Assembly (NCBI RefSeq): GCF_004345565.1
Contig: NZ_SLWA01000005.1
Coordinates: 124,001-188,000 of the forward strand
Length of the DNA stretch: 64,000 nucleotides
Origin: Flavobacterium circumlabens
GTDB lineage: Bacteria > Bacteroidota > Bacteroidia > Flavobacteriales > Flavobacteriaceae
Reading direction: 5' to 3'
In this document: in pieces, positions 34,992 through 44,567 of the stretch
Layout: every line of letters begins with the position of its first letter
Numbering within the stretch: position 1 is the first letter of the stretch
Notes under the pieces: generated by a model
Database searches by the model: none
What the model was told of the DNA's origin: nothing
Seen by the model: the letters and a program-made list of their open reading frames with translations, nothing else
Made by a program: the position numbers and the translations under genes

Positions 34992-35891
34992 ATGTCGAAA
35001 AATCTAAAAGTAACGGTATGCATGATTACTTATGGGCATGAGAAATTTATTGAAGAAGCAATAAATGGTGTCCTTATGCAGGAAATTGATTTTGATATTG
35101 AATTGCTTATTTCTAATGATGCATCACCCGACAAAACAGATGAAATTGTTAAGTCAATTATTGAAAATCATCCCAGAGGAAGTTGGATCAGATATATAAA
35201 ACATGACTCAAATATTGGAATGATGCCCAATTCCCTGTTTGTTTTGGAAGCCAGTAAAGGGGAATTTATTGCAGTTTGTGAAGGCGATGATTATTGGACG
35301 GACCCCTTAAAACTGCAAAAACAAGTTGCTTTCTTAGAAGCAAATCCGGAATATGTAATGTGTTTTCATCGCTGCCAATTCCTTACGCTTGAAAACGGTA
35401 AAAATAAATTTGTTGATCAGGAGCTTGAAGTGATTGATTATGAATATAATTTATACGGTTTGTTGTATCATTGGAATATTCCTACTGCATCAATTGTATT
35501 TAAGAATGTATTTCTGGAAGAAGACAATGTTTTTCCATATGACTTTTTAAAAGTTCAAAGCGGGGATATTGCACTTGCGTCTTATCTGTTTCAATTTGGA
35601 AAATTCTTTCTTTTTAAGGAAATCATGAGTGTTTACAGGGTTTTTGGTTTGGGAGTATCTGTGACGCACAAAGATTTAAGAATGATTCATTACAGGGCCA
35701 ATTTATATTTTAGAATAAACGAATATTATAATTTCAAATATGAAGCGGAAATTTATCAGGCATTACATGATGTAATGAACAGATATGCACCGGTTTTATG
35801 TCTGGAAAAAAATGCAGTAAATAATTACTCTACAAGAAAATTAATATATATTCTTTACCGTAGGCTGAAAAGGAAAATAACAAAAAGATGA
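34992..35891 (+). CDS. GT2 glycosyltransferase
   Basis: A 299-residue GT-A enzyme. It begins KVTVCMITYGHEKFIEEAI, with LLISNDASPDKTDEI, the DXD-type AVCEGDDYWTDPLKLQKQ, and an acceptor-side RCQFLTLENG. This CEGDDYWTD subgroup is frequent in Bacteroidota glycan loci. It opens the run of glycosyltransferases after the ABC exporter and overlaps the next gene by 4 bases (ATGA). Specificity unknown. Confidence 0.85.
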   Translation: MSKNLKVTVCMITYGHEKFIEEAINGVLMQEIDFDIELLISNDASPDKTDEIVKSIIENHPRGSWIRYIKHDSNIGMMPNSLFVLEASKGEFIAVCEGDDYWTDPLKLQKQVAFLEANPEYVMCFHRCQFLTLENGKNKFVDQELEVIDYEYNLYGLLYHWNIPTASIVFKNVFLEEDNVFPYDFLKVQSGDIALASYLFQFGKFFLFKEIMSVYRVFGLGVSVTHKDLRMIHYRANLYFRINEYYNFKYEAEIYQALHDVMNRYAPVLCLEKNAVNNYSTRKLIYILYRRLKRKITKR

Positions 35892-36880
35892 ATCCTCTTG
35901 TTTCTGTAATTGTACCCAATTTTAACCATGCTAATTTTCTTGAAAGAAGGTTAGAGAGTATATTCAATCAGAGTTACTCCAATATTGAGGTTATTTTATT
36001 AGACGATTGCAGCGTTGATAACAGCCGGGAAATTCTTTCTGAATATGCTAAAAATCCTAAAGTAAGTCATTGTGTCTTTAATGAGATAAATTCAGGAAAT
36101 ACATTTATACAATGGCATAAAGGAATACAATTGGCGAAAGGAGATTTTATCTGGATTGCTGAATCAGATGATAGTTGTAAACACAATTTAATAGAGGAAT
36201 TAATCAAGCCTTTAATTGAAGATGAAAAAATTGTTTTATCGTATGCACAATCAAATAAAATCAATGAATTAGATGAAATTACAGGAAGCTGGCTGGATTA
36301 TACTTTAAATTTGGATAACTCAGCATTCGACAGGAAATTTGTAATGGAAGGTACTGTATTTGTCGAGAAATTTTTAATTCATAAAAATGTTATTCCAAAT
36401 GCAAGTGCCGTTATTTTTAGATATCAAAAAAATATTTCAGAGTATATTACAGTAGACAAGGAGTTGCGATATTGCGGTGACTGGATTTTTTACTTTAAAC
36501 TACTCCTCAACAATAAAGTAGCATTCACGCCTGAAAAATTAAATAACTTCCGCTATCACTGTCAAAGTGTAATTGCAAAAGCCCTGAAAGCTGACGATAA
36601 AATGAGATTGTTGAACTTAGATATTGTCATGCGATCTAATATGAAGGAATTTTTGCAGCTAAATAAGTCTTCCAATTATTGGAATATTATTGCTGTAAAT
36701 GCCAAAATTGTTAAAGAAATCAAGTACAATAAAGCATTACTATTCTTTGAAAATAAAGAATATGGTAATTGGTTTAAATATCTTATCATGATTCCGAAGA
36801 CCTTTATTATGAAAAATAAATATGTAAGAAGATTGAAGAAAAGATTGTTTTTATATTTAAATCTGAAAAATAAGGAATGA
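35888..36880 (+). CDS. GT2 glycosyltransferase
   Basis: A 330-residue GT-A enzyme opening with PLVSVIVPNFNHANFLERRL, followed by ILLDDCSVDNSREIL and the DXD-type WIAESDDSCKHNLIEEL. CGDWIFYFKLL marks the catalytic-base region. A basic C-terminal tail (RRLKKRLFLYLNLK) may contact the membrane. It overlaps both neighbours by 4 bases, so it belongs to a tightly coupled operon. Donor and acceptor unknown. Confidence 0.85.
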   Translation: MNPLVSVIVPNFNHANFLERRLESIFNQSYSNIEVILLDDCSVDNSREILSEYAKNPKVSHCVFNEINSGNTFIQWHKGIQLAKGDFIWIAESDDSCKHNLIEELIKPLIEDEKIVLSYAQSNKINELDEITGSWLDYTLNLDNSAFDRKFVMEGTVFVEKFLIHKNVIPNASAVIFRYQKNISEYITVDKELRYCGDWIFYFKLLLNNKVAFTPEKLNNFRYHCQSVIAKALKADDKMRLLNLDIVMRSNMKEFLQLNKSSNYWNIIAVNAKIVKEIKYNKALLFFENKEYGNWFKYLIMIPKTFIMKNKYVRRLKKRLFLYLNLKNKE

Positions 36881-37716
36881 TTTCTATTATTGTATGTTCC
36901 CGAAAAAATCAAATCGATCCGAAATTTGAAGATAACATCCGCAATACCATCGGGAGTGATTTCGAGCTTGTGATAATTGATAATTCGAATAACAGATATT
37001 CAATTTTCGAGGCGTATAATGCAGGTATTCAGAAAAGCAAAGGAGATATCTTATGCTTTATTCACGATGATATTTTATTTCACACTGAAAATTGGGGAAT
37101 GATTTTGGAATCAGAATTTAATGAAAATACTGATTATGCCCTTATTGGAATTGCAGGTTCAAGAGTTAAAACCCAATTTCCAACCGGCTGGTGGGATTGT
37201 GAAGACCAATACAAAGCAATTAATATAATTCAGCACGAAAAGGGAAATGTAAGAAGGGAATGTTTTGGATTTGAAAATGAAAATATCACTGAGGCAGTTG
37301 TTATTGATGGCGTATTTATGGCTTTAAAAAAGGACTTAAATATTGTATTCGATACCAGACTAGAAGGATTCCATTGCTACGATTTAAATTTATCCTGTGC
37401 GGTAATTGAAAAAAACAAAAAAGTTGGAGTAACCAAAAAAATTCTGATAGAACATTTCTCTATTGGTCAGTTAAATAAAAATTGGTTGCTGTCAGCAATA
37501 GTGTTTCATAAAAAATACCGTCAGCAATTAAAACGTAATAATTCGAATAGTGAACAGGAGATTTTTGCCGGCAAAAAATACATAGAGTATTGTCTGCAAT
37601 TTTTAGGCAAAAAGAAGAGTTTGATCTATTTGTTTACCATTTTGCAATTCAGCTCCTCCATAAAAACGATTTTTACTTTAGAAAAATACTTCTTTAATAA
37701 GTTTTTTAACAAATGA
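36877..37716 (+). CDS. Glycosyltransferase of the StrF-like GT2 subgroup
   Basis: A 279-residue protein. ISIIVCSRKNQIDPKFEDNI at the start, FELVIIDNSNNRYSIFEAYN, then SKGDILCFIHDDILFHTENW with an HDD in place of a standard DXD, are features of the StrF/Glyco_tranf_2_5 subgroup. The middle has GIAGSRV and WWDCEDQ, and FHCYDLNLSC follows. It is coupled to its neighbours by 4-base overlaps on both sides. The sugar it transfers is unknown. Confidence 0.78.
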   Translation: MISIIVCSRKNQIDPKFEDNIRNTIGSDFELVIIDNSNNRYSIFEAYNAGIQKSKGDILCFIHDDILFHTENWGMILESEFNENTDYALIGIAGSRVKTQFPTGWWDCEDQYKAINIIQHEKGNVRRECFGFENENITEAVVIDGVFMALKKDLNIVFDTRLEGFHCYDLNLSCAVIEKNKKVGVTKKILIEHFSIGQLNKNWLLSAIVFHKKYRQQLKRNNSNSEQEIFAGKKYIEYCLQFLGKKKSLIYLFTILQFSSSIKTIFTLEKYFFNKFFNK

Positions 37717-38636
37717 AAACAAGTGTAGTAATAGTCACTTTCAACGGTATGAAGTGGATAGAGAATTGTCTCGAATCTATCCTGGGTAATACGGAATTGC
37801 CGGAAATTATAATTGTTGATAATTGTAGTTCCGACAATACGGTTGAATTTTTAAAGAATACATATTTTCAAAAAATTAAACTCATCGAGTCCAAAGAGAA
37901 TTTAGGATTTGGACGGGCAAATAATCTCGGGATAGCAAAAGCGTTTGAATTAAACAGTGATTTTATTTTTTTATTAAATCAGGATACGGTTATCGAAAAA
38001 GATACAATAGAAAAGCTCCTGGCGATTTCATTAAAAAATCCTGACTATGGAATAATAAGCCCCATACATTCCAACGGAGACAATTCTTCATTAGACTTAA
38101 GTTTTCTGTATTACATTAACCAGCAATGTTCAGCTCTGATTTCTGATTTTGTTTTGGATAAAAAAAGGAAAGAGCTTTATCCGGTAGAAATGATAAATGC
38201 GGCAGCCTGGTTCTTACCAGTAAAAACTTTCGAAATTGTGGGTGGATTTGATCCTCTATTTTTCCTGTATGGAGAAGATGATAATTTTTGCCAGAGAGTA
38301 TTGTATCATAATTTAAAAATTGGAATTACAACCGCAACGATTATAAAACACGACAGCGGTAATAATTTTAAAGTTGATTTTCCAAAAGGCTCCAAAAATT
38401 ATTACAATAAATTTTTAAACAGGATTAAAGTTAAATTTGCGAATGTGAATTCGGAAGACTTTAGAAAAATCAATACCCTGAAAAGACATTTTCTGAAAGA
38501 AGCGTTGTTAAGTTTGTTAAAGTTTAAATTTGATGAATTTACAATCTATAAAACCAAGTATAAACTGATAGATAAAAAAAGTTTAGAGGCGAGTGTTTTA
38601 AAGAACAGGCAAACAGGAAAGAAATATTTAGTATAG
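37713..38636 (+). CDS. GT2 glycosyltransferase (WcaA/rhamnosyltransferase-like)
   Basis: A 307-residue GT-A enzyme with TSVVIVTFNGMKWIENCLES, IIIVDNCSSDNTVEFL, SKENLGFGRANNLGIAKA and the DXD-type FLLNQDTVIEKDTI. The NLGFGxANN and LNQDT blocks are the mark of the rhamnosyltransferase-like subgroup. FFLYGEDDNFCQRVLYHNLK supplies the catalytic-base ED pair. Donor not provable; rhamnose is plausible because the rml genes are in the locus. Confidence 0.83.
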   Translation: MKTSVVIVTFNGMKWIENCLESILGNTELPEIIIVDNCSSDNTVEFLKNTYFQKIKLIESKENLGFGRANNLGIAKAFELNSDFIFLLNQDTVIEKDTIEKLLAISLKNPDYGIISPIHSNGDNSSLDLSFLYYINQQCSALISDFVLDKKRKELYPVEMINAAAWFLPVKTFEIVGGFDPLFFLYGEDDNFCQRVLYHNLKIGITTATIIKHDSGNNFKVDFPKGSKNYYNKFLNRIKVKFANVNSEDFRKINTLKRHFLKEALLSLLKFKFDEFTIYKTKYKLIDKKSLEASVLKNRQTGKKYLV

Positions 38637-38640
38637 CGAT

Positions 38641-39495
38641 ATGGAATCAAATATAAATAGTTTAGTATCTGTAATTATTCCATGTTACAATGATCATGTA
38701 TACATTCAGGAAGCAATTGACTCTGTTAATAATCAGACGTATCAAAATATTGAGATTGTTATTATTGACGATGGATCACGCAGAGAAACAAAAGAATTTC
38801 TTAAAAAGATACAACAGGAAAATTTAACCATTTTATATCAGGAAAATGCCGGCCCGAGTTCTGCAAGAAACAACGGAATAAGGCATGCTAAAGGAGATTT
38901 CATTCTCACACTGGATGCCGATGATTACTTTGATGCTACTTTTGTCGAAAAAGCGATGTTCGTTTTTAATCAGGAATCGAATGTGGGATTAGTTACTTGT
39001 AATGGCTATATATTTAATGAAAATGGAGTTGTAGATGAGATTATTTCAGAAGAAGGAGACGCAGGCCACTTTCTTTTTAATAATAGCGCCATTGGAAATT
39101 CTTTATTTAGAAAGAAATGTTGGGCTGCTATTGGAGGATTTGATGAAAATATGAAGAAAGGCTACGAAGATTGGGACTTTCATGTTGGTCTGATCAAAGC
39201 GAACTGGAAAATAAAAGTGATAAAGGAATACCTTTTTCATTACAGAGACAAACCCAATTCGAGAAATTCCCAGGCCGATAAATTTCATAAATATGATTTG
39301 TGGAAATATATTTATATCAAACATAAAGATGTACTGGTCAATAATCAGGAGGTGATGATAAATACTGTTTTTTCGCAAATGGAAATTTTAGAAATGAATT
39401 GTCATAATCTTCGTGGATCAATGGACTACAGAATAGGAAATAAGATATTAAAGCCTTTTCGTTTTATAAAAGGTCTTGGCTTTAAAAGAAAATAG
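38641..39495 (+). CDS. GT2 glycosyltransferase, tandem paralogue 1
   Basis: A 284-residue GT-A enzyme starting LVSVIIPCYNDHVYIQEAID, with IVIIDDGSRRETKEFL, the DXD motif FILTLDADDYFDATF and the acceptor-side GGFDENMKKGYEDWDF. The last 20 residues (YRIGNKILKPFRFIKGLGFK) closely match the end of the next gene. Both also share the NSAxGNSLFRKxCW segment, so the two genes are tandem duplicates that have diverged. Confidence 0.86.
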   Translation: MESNINSLVSVIIPCYNDHVYIQEAIDSVNNQTYQNIEIVIIDDGSRRETKEFLKKIQQENLTILYQENAGPSSARNNGIRHAKGDFILTLDADDYFDATFVEKAMFVFNQESNVGLVTCNGYIFNENGVVDEIISEEGDAGHFLFNNSAIGNSLFRKKCWAAIGGFDENMKKGYEDWDFHVGLIKANWKIKVIKEYLFHYRDKPNSRNSQADKFHKYDLWKYIYIKHKDVLVNNQEVMINTVFSQMEILEMNCHNLRGSMDYRIGNKILKPFRFIKGLGFKRK

Positions 39496-39499
39496 AAAA

Positions 39500-40351
39500 A
39501 TGGAAAATTCTAAACTGGTTTCGATTGTTATTCCTTGTTATAATGACAAAGCCTATATTGAAGAAAGCGTCAACTCGGCTTTAAACCAATCTTATGAGAA
39601 TACTGAAATCATAATTGTTGATGACGGATCCGATGAAGCAACCAAAAAGATTCTATCGGGATTTAATCATGTCAAAATAAAACTGATTACCCAGGAAAAT
39701 AAAGGTTTAAGCGCTGCAAGAAACGCAGGAATTGCAAATGCTCAGGGGGAGTATATTCTAACCTTAGACGCCGATGATTTTTTTGAAAATTCTTTCTTAG
39801 AAAAAGCCGTTCCGGTTTTAGAATCAGATCGTTCGGTTGGTGTTGTAGGTTGTTTTACGCAATGTTTTGTCGATAAAAACAGAATCATATTCAAATACCG
39901 TCCAAAAGGCGGATCTATCGGTGATTTTTTATATGGTAACAGTGCCGTTGGAAATTCACTCTTTAGAAAACAATGCTGGCTTGATGCGGGCGGATATGAC
40001 GAAAAAATGAGAAAGGGGTATGAAGATTGGGAATTTTGGATTTCGGTAACCAAACGAAACTGGAAAATATACATCATAGAGGAATTTCTTTTTAATTACA
40101 GAAAGAAAGAAAATTCAATGCTGCAAATTACAAATCTCCTGCATGAAGAGGAGAACTACCAATACGTACTCAATAAACACAAAGAATTGTACATAGAGGA
40201 TTTTGATCAGACGATAGCGTTTTTGCAGAAAAGGACTTTGAAGTATAAAACAAACGAAATTAAGAGACTGACTTCCATTGATTACAAATTAGGAAACAGC
40301 ATTCTCAAACCTTTTCGATTCCTAAAAAAAATCTTCAAAAGTAAAAAATGA
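39500..40351 (+). CDS. GT2 glycosyltransferase, tandem paralogue 2
   Basis: A 283-residue GT-A enzyme. The start at 39500 (MENSKLVSIVIPCYND) follows the previous stop by 4 bases and is preferred to 39476, which would overlap it. Motifs are IIIVDDGSDEATKKIL, the DXD block YILTLDADDFFENSF and GGYDEKMRKGYEDWEFW. It is the diverged duplicate of 38641, with substitutions mainly in the middle acceptor-binding part. It overlaps the next gene by 4 bases. Confidence 0.86.
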   Translation: MENSKLVSIVIPCYNDKAYIEESVNSALNQSYENTEIIIVDDGSDEATKKILSGFNHVKIKLITQENKGLSAARNAGIANAQGEYILTLDADDFFENSFLEKAVPVLESDRSVGVVGCFTQCFVDKNRIIFKYRPKGGSIGDFLYGNSAVGNSLFRKQCWLDAGGYDEKMRKGYEDWEFWISVTKRNWKIYIIEEFLFNYRKKENSMLQITNLLHEEENYQYVLNKHKELYIEDFDQTIAFLQKRTLKYKTNEIKRLTSIDYKLGNSILKPFRFLKKIFKSKK

Positions 40352-41283
40352 GCAAGCCTTCACTTTCTGTGATAATTCCGGTATTTAACAGATCTCATCT
40401 GATTGAAGAAACACTGAACAGTATCTTGTCCCAAAATTTTGCCGATTGGGAATGCATTATAGTTGATGATCATAGTACAGATACTACCTGGGAAACCATT
40501 TCAGCATTTATAAAGAAGGATGACCGTTTTAAACTTTATCGGCGTCCGGAAAATTTAGTAAAAGGAGCAAATTCCTGCAGAAACTTTGGATTCCTGAAAA
40601 GTAAAGGCGATTTTGTAAATTGGTTTGATAGTGATGATATTTATTTACCAAATGCTTTTGAAGAATTTAGCAGGCATTTTAATCCTGATCTGGATGCTGT
40701 AATCTACAAATTGAATTTTGTAGCTTTAGAAACAGGCAATTTTCTAAAACAAAATAAAATCCAGTCCGATACTACTATTGAAGATTATTTAGTCGGTAAC
40801 ATAGCATTTTATGTTTCAGGGCCCGTTTGGAACAGAAATTTTTTGTTGAATCAGGAAATGCTTTTTGATCCGGAAATCAAAAACCTCGATGACTGGGATT
40901 TTAATTTGAGAATGCTTTATGCGGATCCTAAGTTGACCTATATGGACTCCTCTTATGTTTTATACAGAATCCATGCGGAGTCATTGTCTCACGAATTAGC
41001 AAAATTAAACTTTGAAGAAATACTTTCGGAGTTTAATGCGAGAGAGAAGCATTTGAAATTAGTAAAGAATAGGAAACAATATAGCAGATTAAAACTCTTT
41101 ATAAAAGACAGGCATCACTATTTTTACAAGATTGCAATGATTGATAATAATAAAAATAAATACTATTTTTTTAAGGAACTGCAACTAAGACAAATTGAGC
41201 TTTTGGATCTTAAGGCGGTCATCAGCACCTCTTTTGGATTCATTCTGTACACTGTGTTTAAAAAAGGCTATAAATTTTTATGA
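40348..41283 (+). CDS. GT2 glycosyltransferase
   Basis: A 311-residue GT-A enzyme: SLSVIIPVFNRSHLIEETL, CIIVDDHSTDTTWETI, KGANSCRNFGFLKSKGDFVN and the DXD-type WFDSDDIYLPNAFEEF. The FVNWFDSDD context is common in Bacteroidota GT2 enzymes. LDDWDFNLRML marks the catalytic-base region. It is coupled by 4-base overlaps to both neighbours. Specificity unknown. Confidence 0.84.
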   Translation: MSKPSLSVIIPVFNRSHLIEETLNSILSQNFADWECIIVDDHSTDTTWETISAFIKKDDRFKLYRRPENLVKGANSCRNFGFLKSKGDFVNWFDSDDIYLPNAFEEFSRHFNPDLDAVIYKLNFVALETGNFLKQNKIQSDTTIEDYLVGNIAFYVSGPVWNRNFLLNQEMLFDPEIKNLDDWDFNLRMLYADPKLTYMDSSYVLYRIHAESLSHELAKLNFEEILSEFNAREKHLKLVKNRKQYSRLKLFIKDRHHYFYKIAMIDNNKNKYYFFKELQLRQIELLDLKAVISTSFGFILYTVFKKGYKFL

Positions 41284-42422
41284 GAATTCTTTTTATCTCC
41301 ATGCCGTCCATCCATGTCATTCGCTGGATTGAAAATCTAAAAGATACTTCTTTTGAGTTGTATTGGTATGATATATTGGGAAGAGGGAAATTGGAGACTT
41401 TAGAAACGGTCCGGCAATTGTTGGAAACCTCAAAAAGAAAAATTCCCCATATCAAAGGAGAATATTTTCTTTCTAAAAAAAGACCGGGATTGTATTCGTT
41501 CATCCGTCCTTTTCTGGAGGTAACCGAAAATGAAGCCCTTGAAAAAATTATTAAAGAGATCTCTCCGGATATAATTCATAGTTTTGAGATGCAGTCCTGC
41601 TCGTATCCAATCGTAAAAACGATGAATAAATTTCCCGAAATCAAATGGATCTATTCCTGTTGGGGAAGTGACTTGTTTTACTTTCAAAATAATAAGGAAC
41701 ACCTTCTAAAAATCAGGAATGCACTTTCGAGAATAAATTTCATACACACAGATTGTCTGAGAGATTATCAGATCGCAAAAGAATTAGGGTTTAAGGGCCA
41801 GCATCTCGGCGTAATTCCGGGAGGAACCGGCTACAAATTAGAAGAATTGGATCCTCTTAAATTGCCTTTTTCAGAAAGAAAAATAATCCTTTTAAAAGGG
41901 TACCAGCATAAATTCGGCAGAGCACTTAACGTTGTAAAAGCACTACAGAAAAATCTCTCCCTGCTGCAGGATCATGAGATCGTTATTTTTGGAGCACATG
42001 CACAAATCAAAGCGTATGTCGAGCAAAATAAACTTCCCTTTCGAATATTTGACAGGGATGAATTATCGCAAAATCAGGTAATGAAATTAATGGGAGAATC
42101 TCTCTTATACATTGGAAACAATATTTCAGACGGTATGGCAAACACCATGCTTGAAGCAATCGTTATGGGAGCCTTTCCCATTCAGTCTAACCCGGGTAAT
42201 GTTTCGGCAGAAATTATTACACATGGAAGTAATGGTTTATTAATACAGGATCCCGAAAACATTGATGCAATTGCGGAGCTGATTATTCAGGCAATTGAAA
42301 ATAAAGCAATGCTGGAAAATGCGAATAAACTAAATGAAAAAATTGCCATTGAAAAATTAGACTATCACGTTAATCAGCGAAAAGTAATAGCTTTATACCA
42401 AAATCTTGAAATAAAATCTTAA
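41280..42422 (+). CDS. GT4 glycosyltransferase
   Basis: A 380-residue GT-B enzyme. The N-terminal strand is MRILFISMPSIHVIRWIENL. Later blocks are IIHSFEMQSCSYPIVKTM, WGSDLFYFQNNKEH, LGVIPGGTGYKLEEL, and the donor site LLYIGNNISDGMANTMLEAI followed by MGAFPIQSNPGNVSAE. The donor site is a variant of the EX7E motif (DGMANTMLE). Its stop is directly followed by the next start at 42423. Specificity unknown. Confidence 0.83.
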   Translation: MRILFISMPSIHVIRWIENLKDTSFELYWYDILGRGKLETLETVRQLLETSKRKIPHIKGEYFLSKKRPGLYSFIRPFLEVTENEALEKIIKEISPDIIHSFEMQSCSYPIVKTMNKFPEIKWIYSCWGSDLFYFQNNKEHLLKIRNALSRINFIHTDCLRDYQIAKELGFKGQHLGVIPGGTGYKLEELDPLKLPFSERKIILLKGYQHKFGRALNVVKALQKNLSLLQDHEIVIFGAHAQIKAYVEQNKLPFRIFDRDELSQNQVMKLMGESLLYIGNNISDGMANTMLEAIVMGAFPIQSNPGNVSAEIITHGSNGLLIQDPENIDAIAELIIQAIENKAMLENANKLNEKIAIEKLDYHVNQRKVIALYQNLEIKS

Positions 42423-43457
42423 ATGCGAATAGGCTTTAACCCAAATAAAGACAAACCTCAGGAGCCGAATGATTTTTTTCATCAGGTTGTAATTCCTGTG
42501 TATATACCTGATCAGGAAGGTTATTTTAAAGATAGTTTTAAGATTTTGCAGTATTGCCTTGAATCTTTACAGAAGACAGTTCATCAAAAAACATACCTTA
42601 CAGTTGTAAATAACGGCAGTAATAAGGATGTGACTGAATATTTAAATGGTCTTCAAAAAACAGGAAAAATACAGGAAGTCATAAATGCTACCAATATCGG
42701 AAAACTAAATGCCGTGCTGAAAGGTATTTCGGGGCATGATTTTGCATTTGTAACGGTTGCAGATTGTGATGTACTCTTTTTAAAAGACTGGCAAAAAGAA
42801 ACCTACACTGTTTTTGAGAATTTTCCAAAAACAGGCGCAGTTTGCCCGACACCCTCTTCAAGATCCCTCAAAAGTTATACATTTAATATCTGGTTTGAAC
42901 TTCTCTTTTCAAAATCACTTCGTTTTACAAAAGTTAAAAACCCTGAGGCGTTAAGAAATTTCGCAGCCAGTGTTGGAAAACCGAATATGTACAGTAGTGT
43001 GCATCTTGAAAAATATCTTACCGTTAATAATGGCAATTTTAAAGCTGTTCCGGGAGCAGGACATTTTTTGACAACCTACAGAAAAGAAGTTTTCGAAAAT
43101 ATTGATACCAAATACTCTCCTTTTATGCTTGGTGGTGACAGCGAAGCAAAATTACTCGATTTTCCGGTGGTTCAAAAAGGAATGTGGAGACTTTCAACAG
43201 CGGATAATTTTGCGTACCATTTAGGAAATGTAGAGGAGAAATGGATGCAGAAAGCCTTAGAGGAAATACAGCCCAATGATTTCTTTCCAAATGAACCTAT
43301 TGTTTTGCGAAAAGTCAAATCATCAAAAATGGCATTTTTATTACAATATAAAGTGTTCTCAAGAATCATTACACAAAAAAAAATATGGTATTATTGCCTT
43401 AAACTAAAAGGCCTTTCCAAAGAAGAAGTGCTGCAATATACTCAGAAATATGAATAA
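42423..43457 (+). CDS. GT2-like (GT-A) glycosyltransferase
   Basis: A 344-residue protein with a GT-A core that starts late: QVVIPVYIPDQEGYFKDSF, LTVVNNGSNKDVTEYL, ATNIGKLNAVLKGISG and the metal motif FAFVTVADCDVLFLKDW. The last 100 residues (AYHLGNVEEKWMQ onward) are less typical. It abuts the preceding gene and overlaps the next by 8 bases. Donor unknown. Confidence 0.78.
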   Translation: MRIGFNPNKDKPQEPNDFFHQVVIPVYIPDQEGYFKDSFKILQYCLESLQKTVHQKTYLTVVNNGSNKDVTEYLNGLQKTGKIQEVINATNIGKLNAVLKGISGHDFAFVTVADCDVLFLKDWQKETYTVFENFPKTGAVCPTPSSRSLKSYTFNIWFELLFSKSLRFTKVKNPEALRNFAASVGKPNMYSSVHLEKYLTVNNGNFKAVPGAGHFLTTYRKEVFENIDTKYSPFMLGGDSEAKLLDFPVVQKGMWRLSTADNFAYHLGNVEEKWMQKALEEIQPNDFFPNEPIVLRKVKSSKMAFLLQYKVFSRIITQKKIWYYCLKLKGLSKEEVLQYTQKYE

Positions 43458-44547
43458 TGCTATAAAAGTAATCCTGATTTCCCAATCACCTCTTCCTTTT
43501 GCAAAAATTGGAAGCTGGACGACCCTTTATAAAAATTATTTAGAGCACAATCACAAAATCGATTGTATTGTCTGTCCTGAACCGGAGCATTTATTTGAAG
43601 GAATACAGTACAGTTTTACACAACTTACGTTTTGGCACAAATTGCAGCGTAAGTTTCTGAAGCGTAAAAATCCGGAATATTTTCAGGCTCTTGATAAAAT
43701 AATTGTTCCCGGTCAAAAATACATTATCCAGATTGTTGACAATTATGGAATGGTTAAAGCCTTAAATAAATATCTTATTGCGAAAGGAATCGATAAACAA
43801 TGTTACATTCAGTTCTTTTACCATGGTTTTGCACCATTTGTAAAATCAGGATCAGGCCATGATTTTTATGAAATCATTGACGAAATCATTGTACTTACAA
43901 AAGCGAGTTATGAAGTGCATAAAAAAAGCATTAATATACTGCCGGGCCATTTTTCGGTTTTAAATAACGGCATTGACACAAAGAGATTTAAGAAAGTTTC
44001 CGAAACCGAAAAAATCAAACTAAAAGAACAATTAGGTTTTGGAGATAAGAAAGTCTTTATCTGGTGTTCACAAGATCGTCCGAAAAAAGGGCTGCATTTA
44101 ATTTTAGAACTTTGGCAAAAAAAATATTCGCTCGAAAATAATATCCAATTAGTAGTCATTGGTTGTGATCCAAGGCCCAAAATGGAGGGAGTGGTTTTTT
44201 TGGGTAAAATTCCAAATGATGAACTCCCAAAATATTATCAGGCTTCAGATTGCTATCTTTTCCCTACTTTATGCCAGGAAGGTTTCGGCATGAGTCTCAT
44301 AGAAGCTTTACATTGCGGAAATTATTGTATTGCATCTGCCATGGGCGGTGTTCCCGAAGTTTTGCAGCATGGAAAACTCGGGAAATTAATCGAAAATCCG
44401 CATTTTATTGCTGAATGGGAAACAGCAATAGATGAGTTTTTAGGGGGAAGTACCAAACTTCCTGAAGTTCCGGATGAATTGTACGCTATGGAGGACTGGA
44501 ACATAAAAATGAATCAGATTATTAATCAGGCAAAATCCAGATTTTAG
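43450..44547 (+). CDS. GT4 glycosyltransferase
   Basis: A 365-residue GT-B enzyme. IQFFYHGFAP, SVLNNGIDTKRFKKV and KVFIWCSQDRPKKGLHLIL mark the hinge and C-terminal domain. The EX7E donor site is complete in CQEGFGMSLIEALHCG (around residues 275-290), followed by SAMGGVPEVLQHGKLGKLIE. The last enzyme of the glycosyltransferase run behind the ABC exporter, it is followed after 20 bases by an acyltransferase. Confidence 0.87.
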   Translation: MNNAIKVILISQSPLPFAKIGSWTTLYKNYLEHNHKIDCIVCPEPEHLFEGIQYSFTQLTFWHKLQRKFLKRKNPEYFQALDKIIVPGQKYIIQIVDNYGMVKALNKYLIAKGIDKQCYIQFFYHGFAPFVKSGSGHDFYEIIDEIIVLTKASYEVHKKSINILPGHFSVLNNGIDTKRFKKVSETEKIKLKEQLGFGDKKVFIWCSQDRPKKGLHLILELWQKKYSLENNIQLVVIGCDPRPKMEGVVFLGKIPNDELPKYYQASDCYLFPTLCQEGFGMSLIEALHCGNYCIASAMGGVPEVLQHGKLGKLIENPHFIAEWETAIDEFLGGSTKLPEVPDELYAMEDWNIKMNQIINQAKSRF

Positions 44548-44567
44548 CAGACAATCCAATTGAATTT

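Noticed and set aside
39742..40077. 111-codon minus-strand open frame
   Set aside because: It is inside the GT2 gene at 39500 in an opposing frame with low-complexity, Ser/Pro-rich content and no motif.
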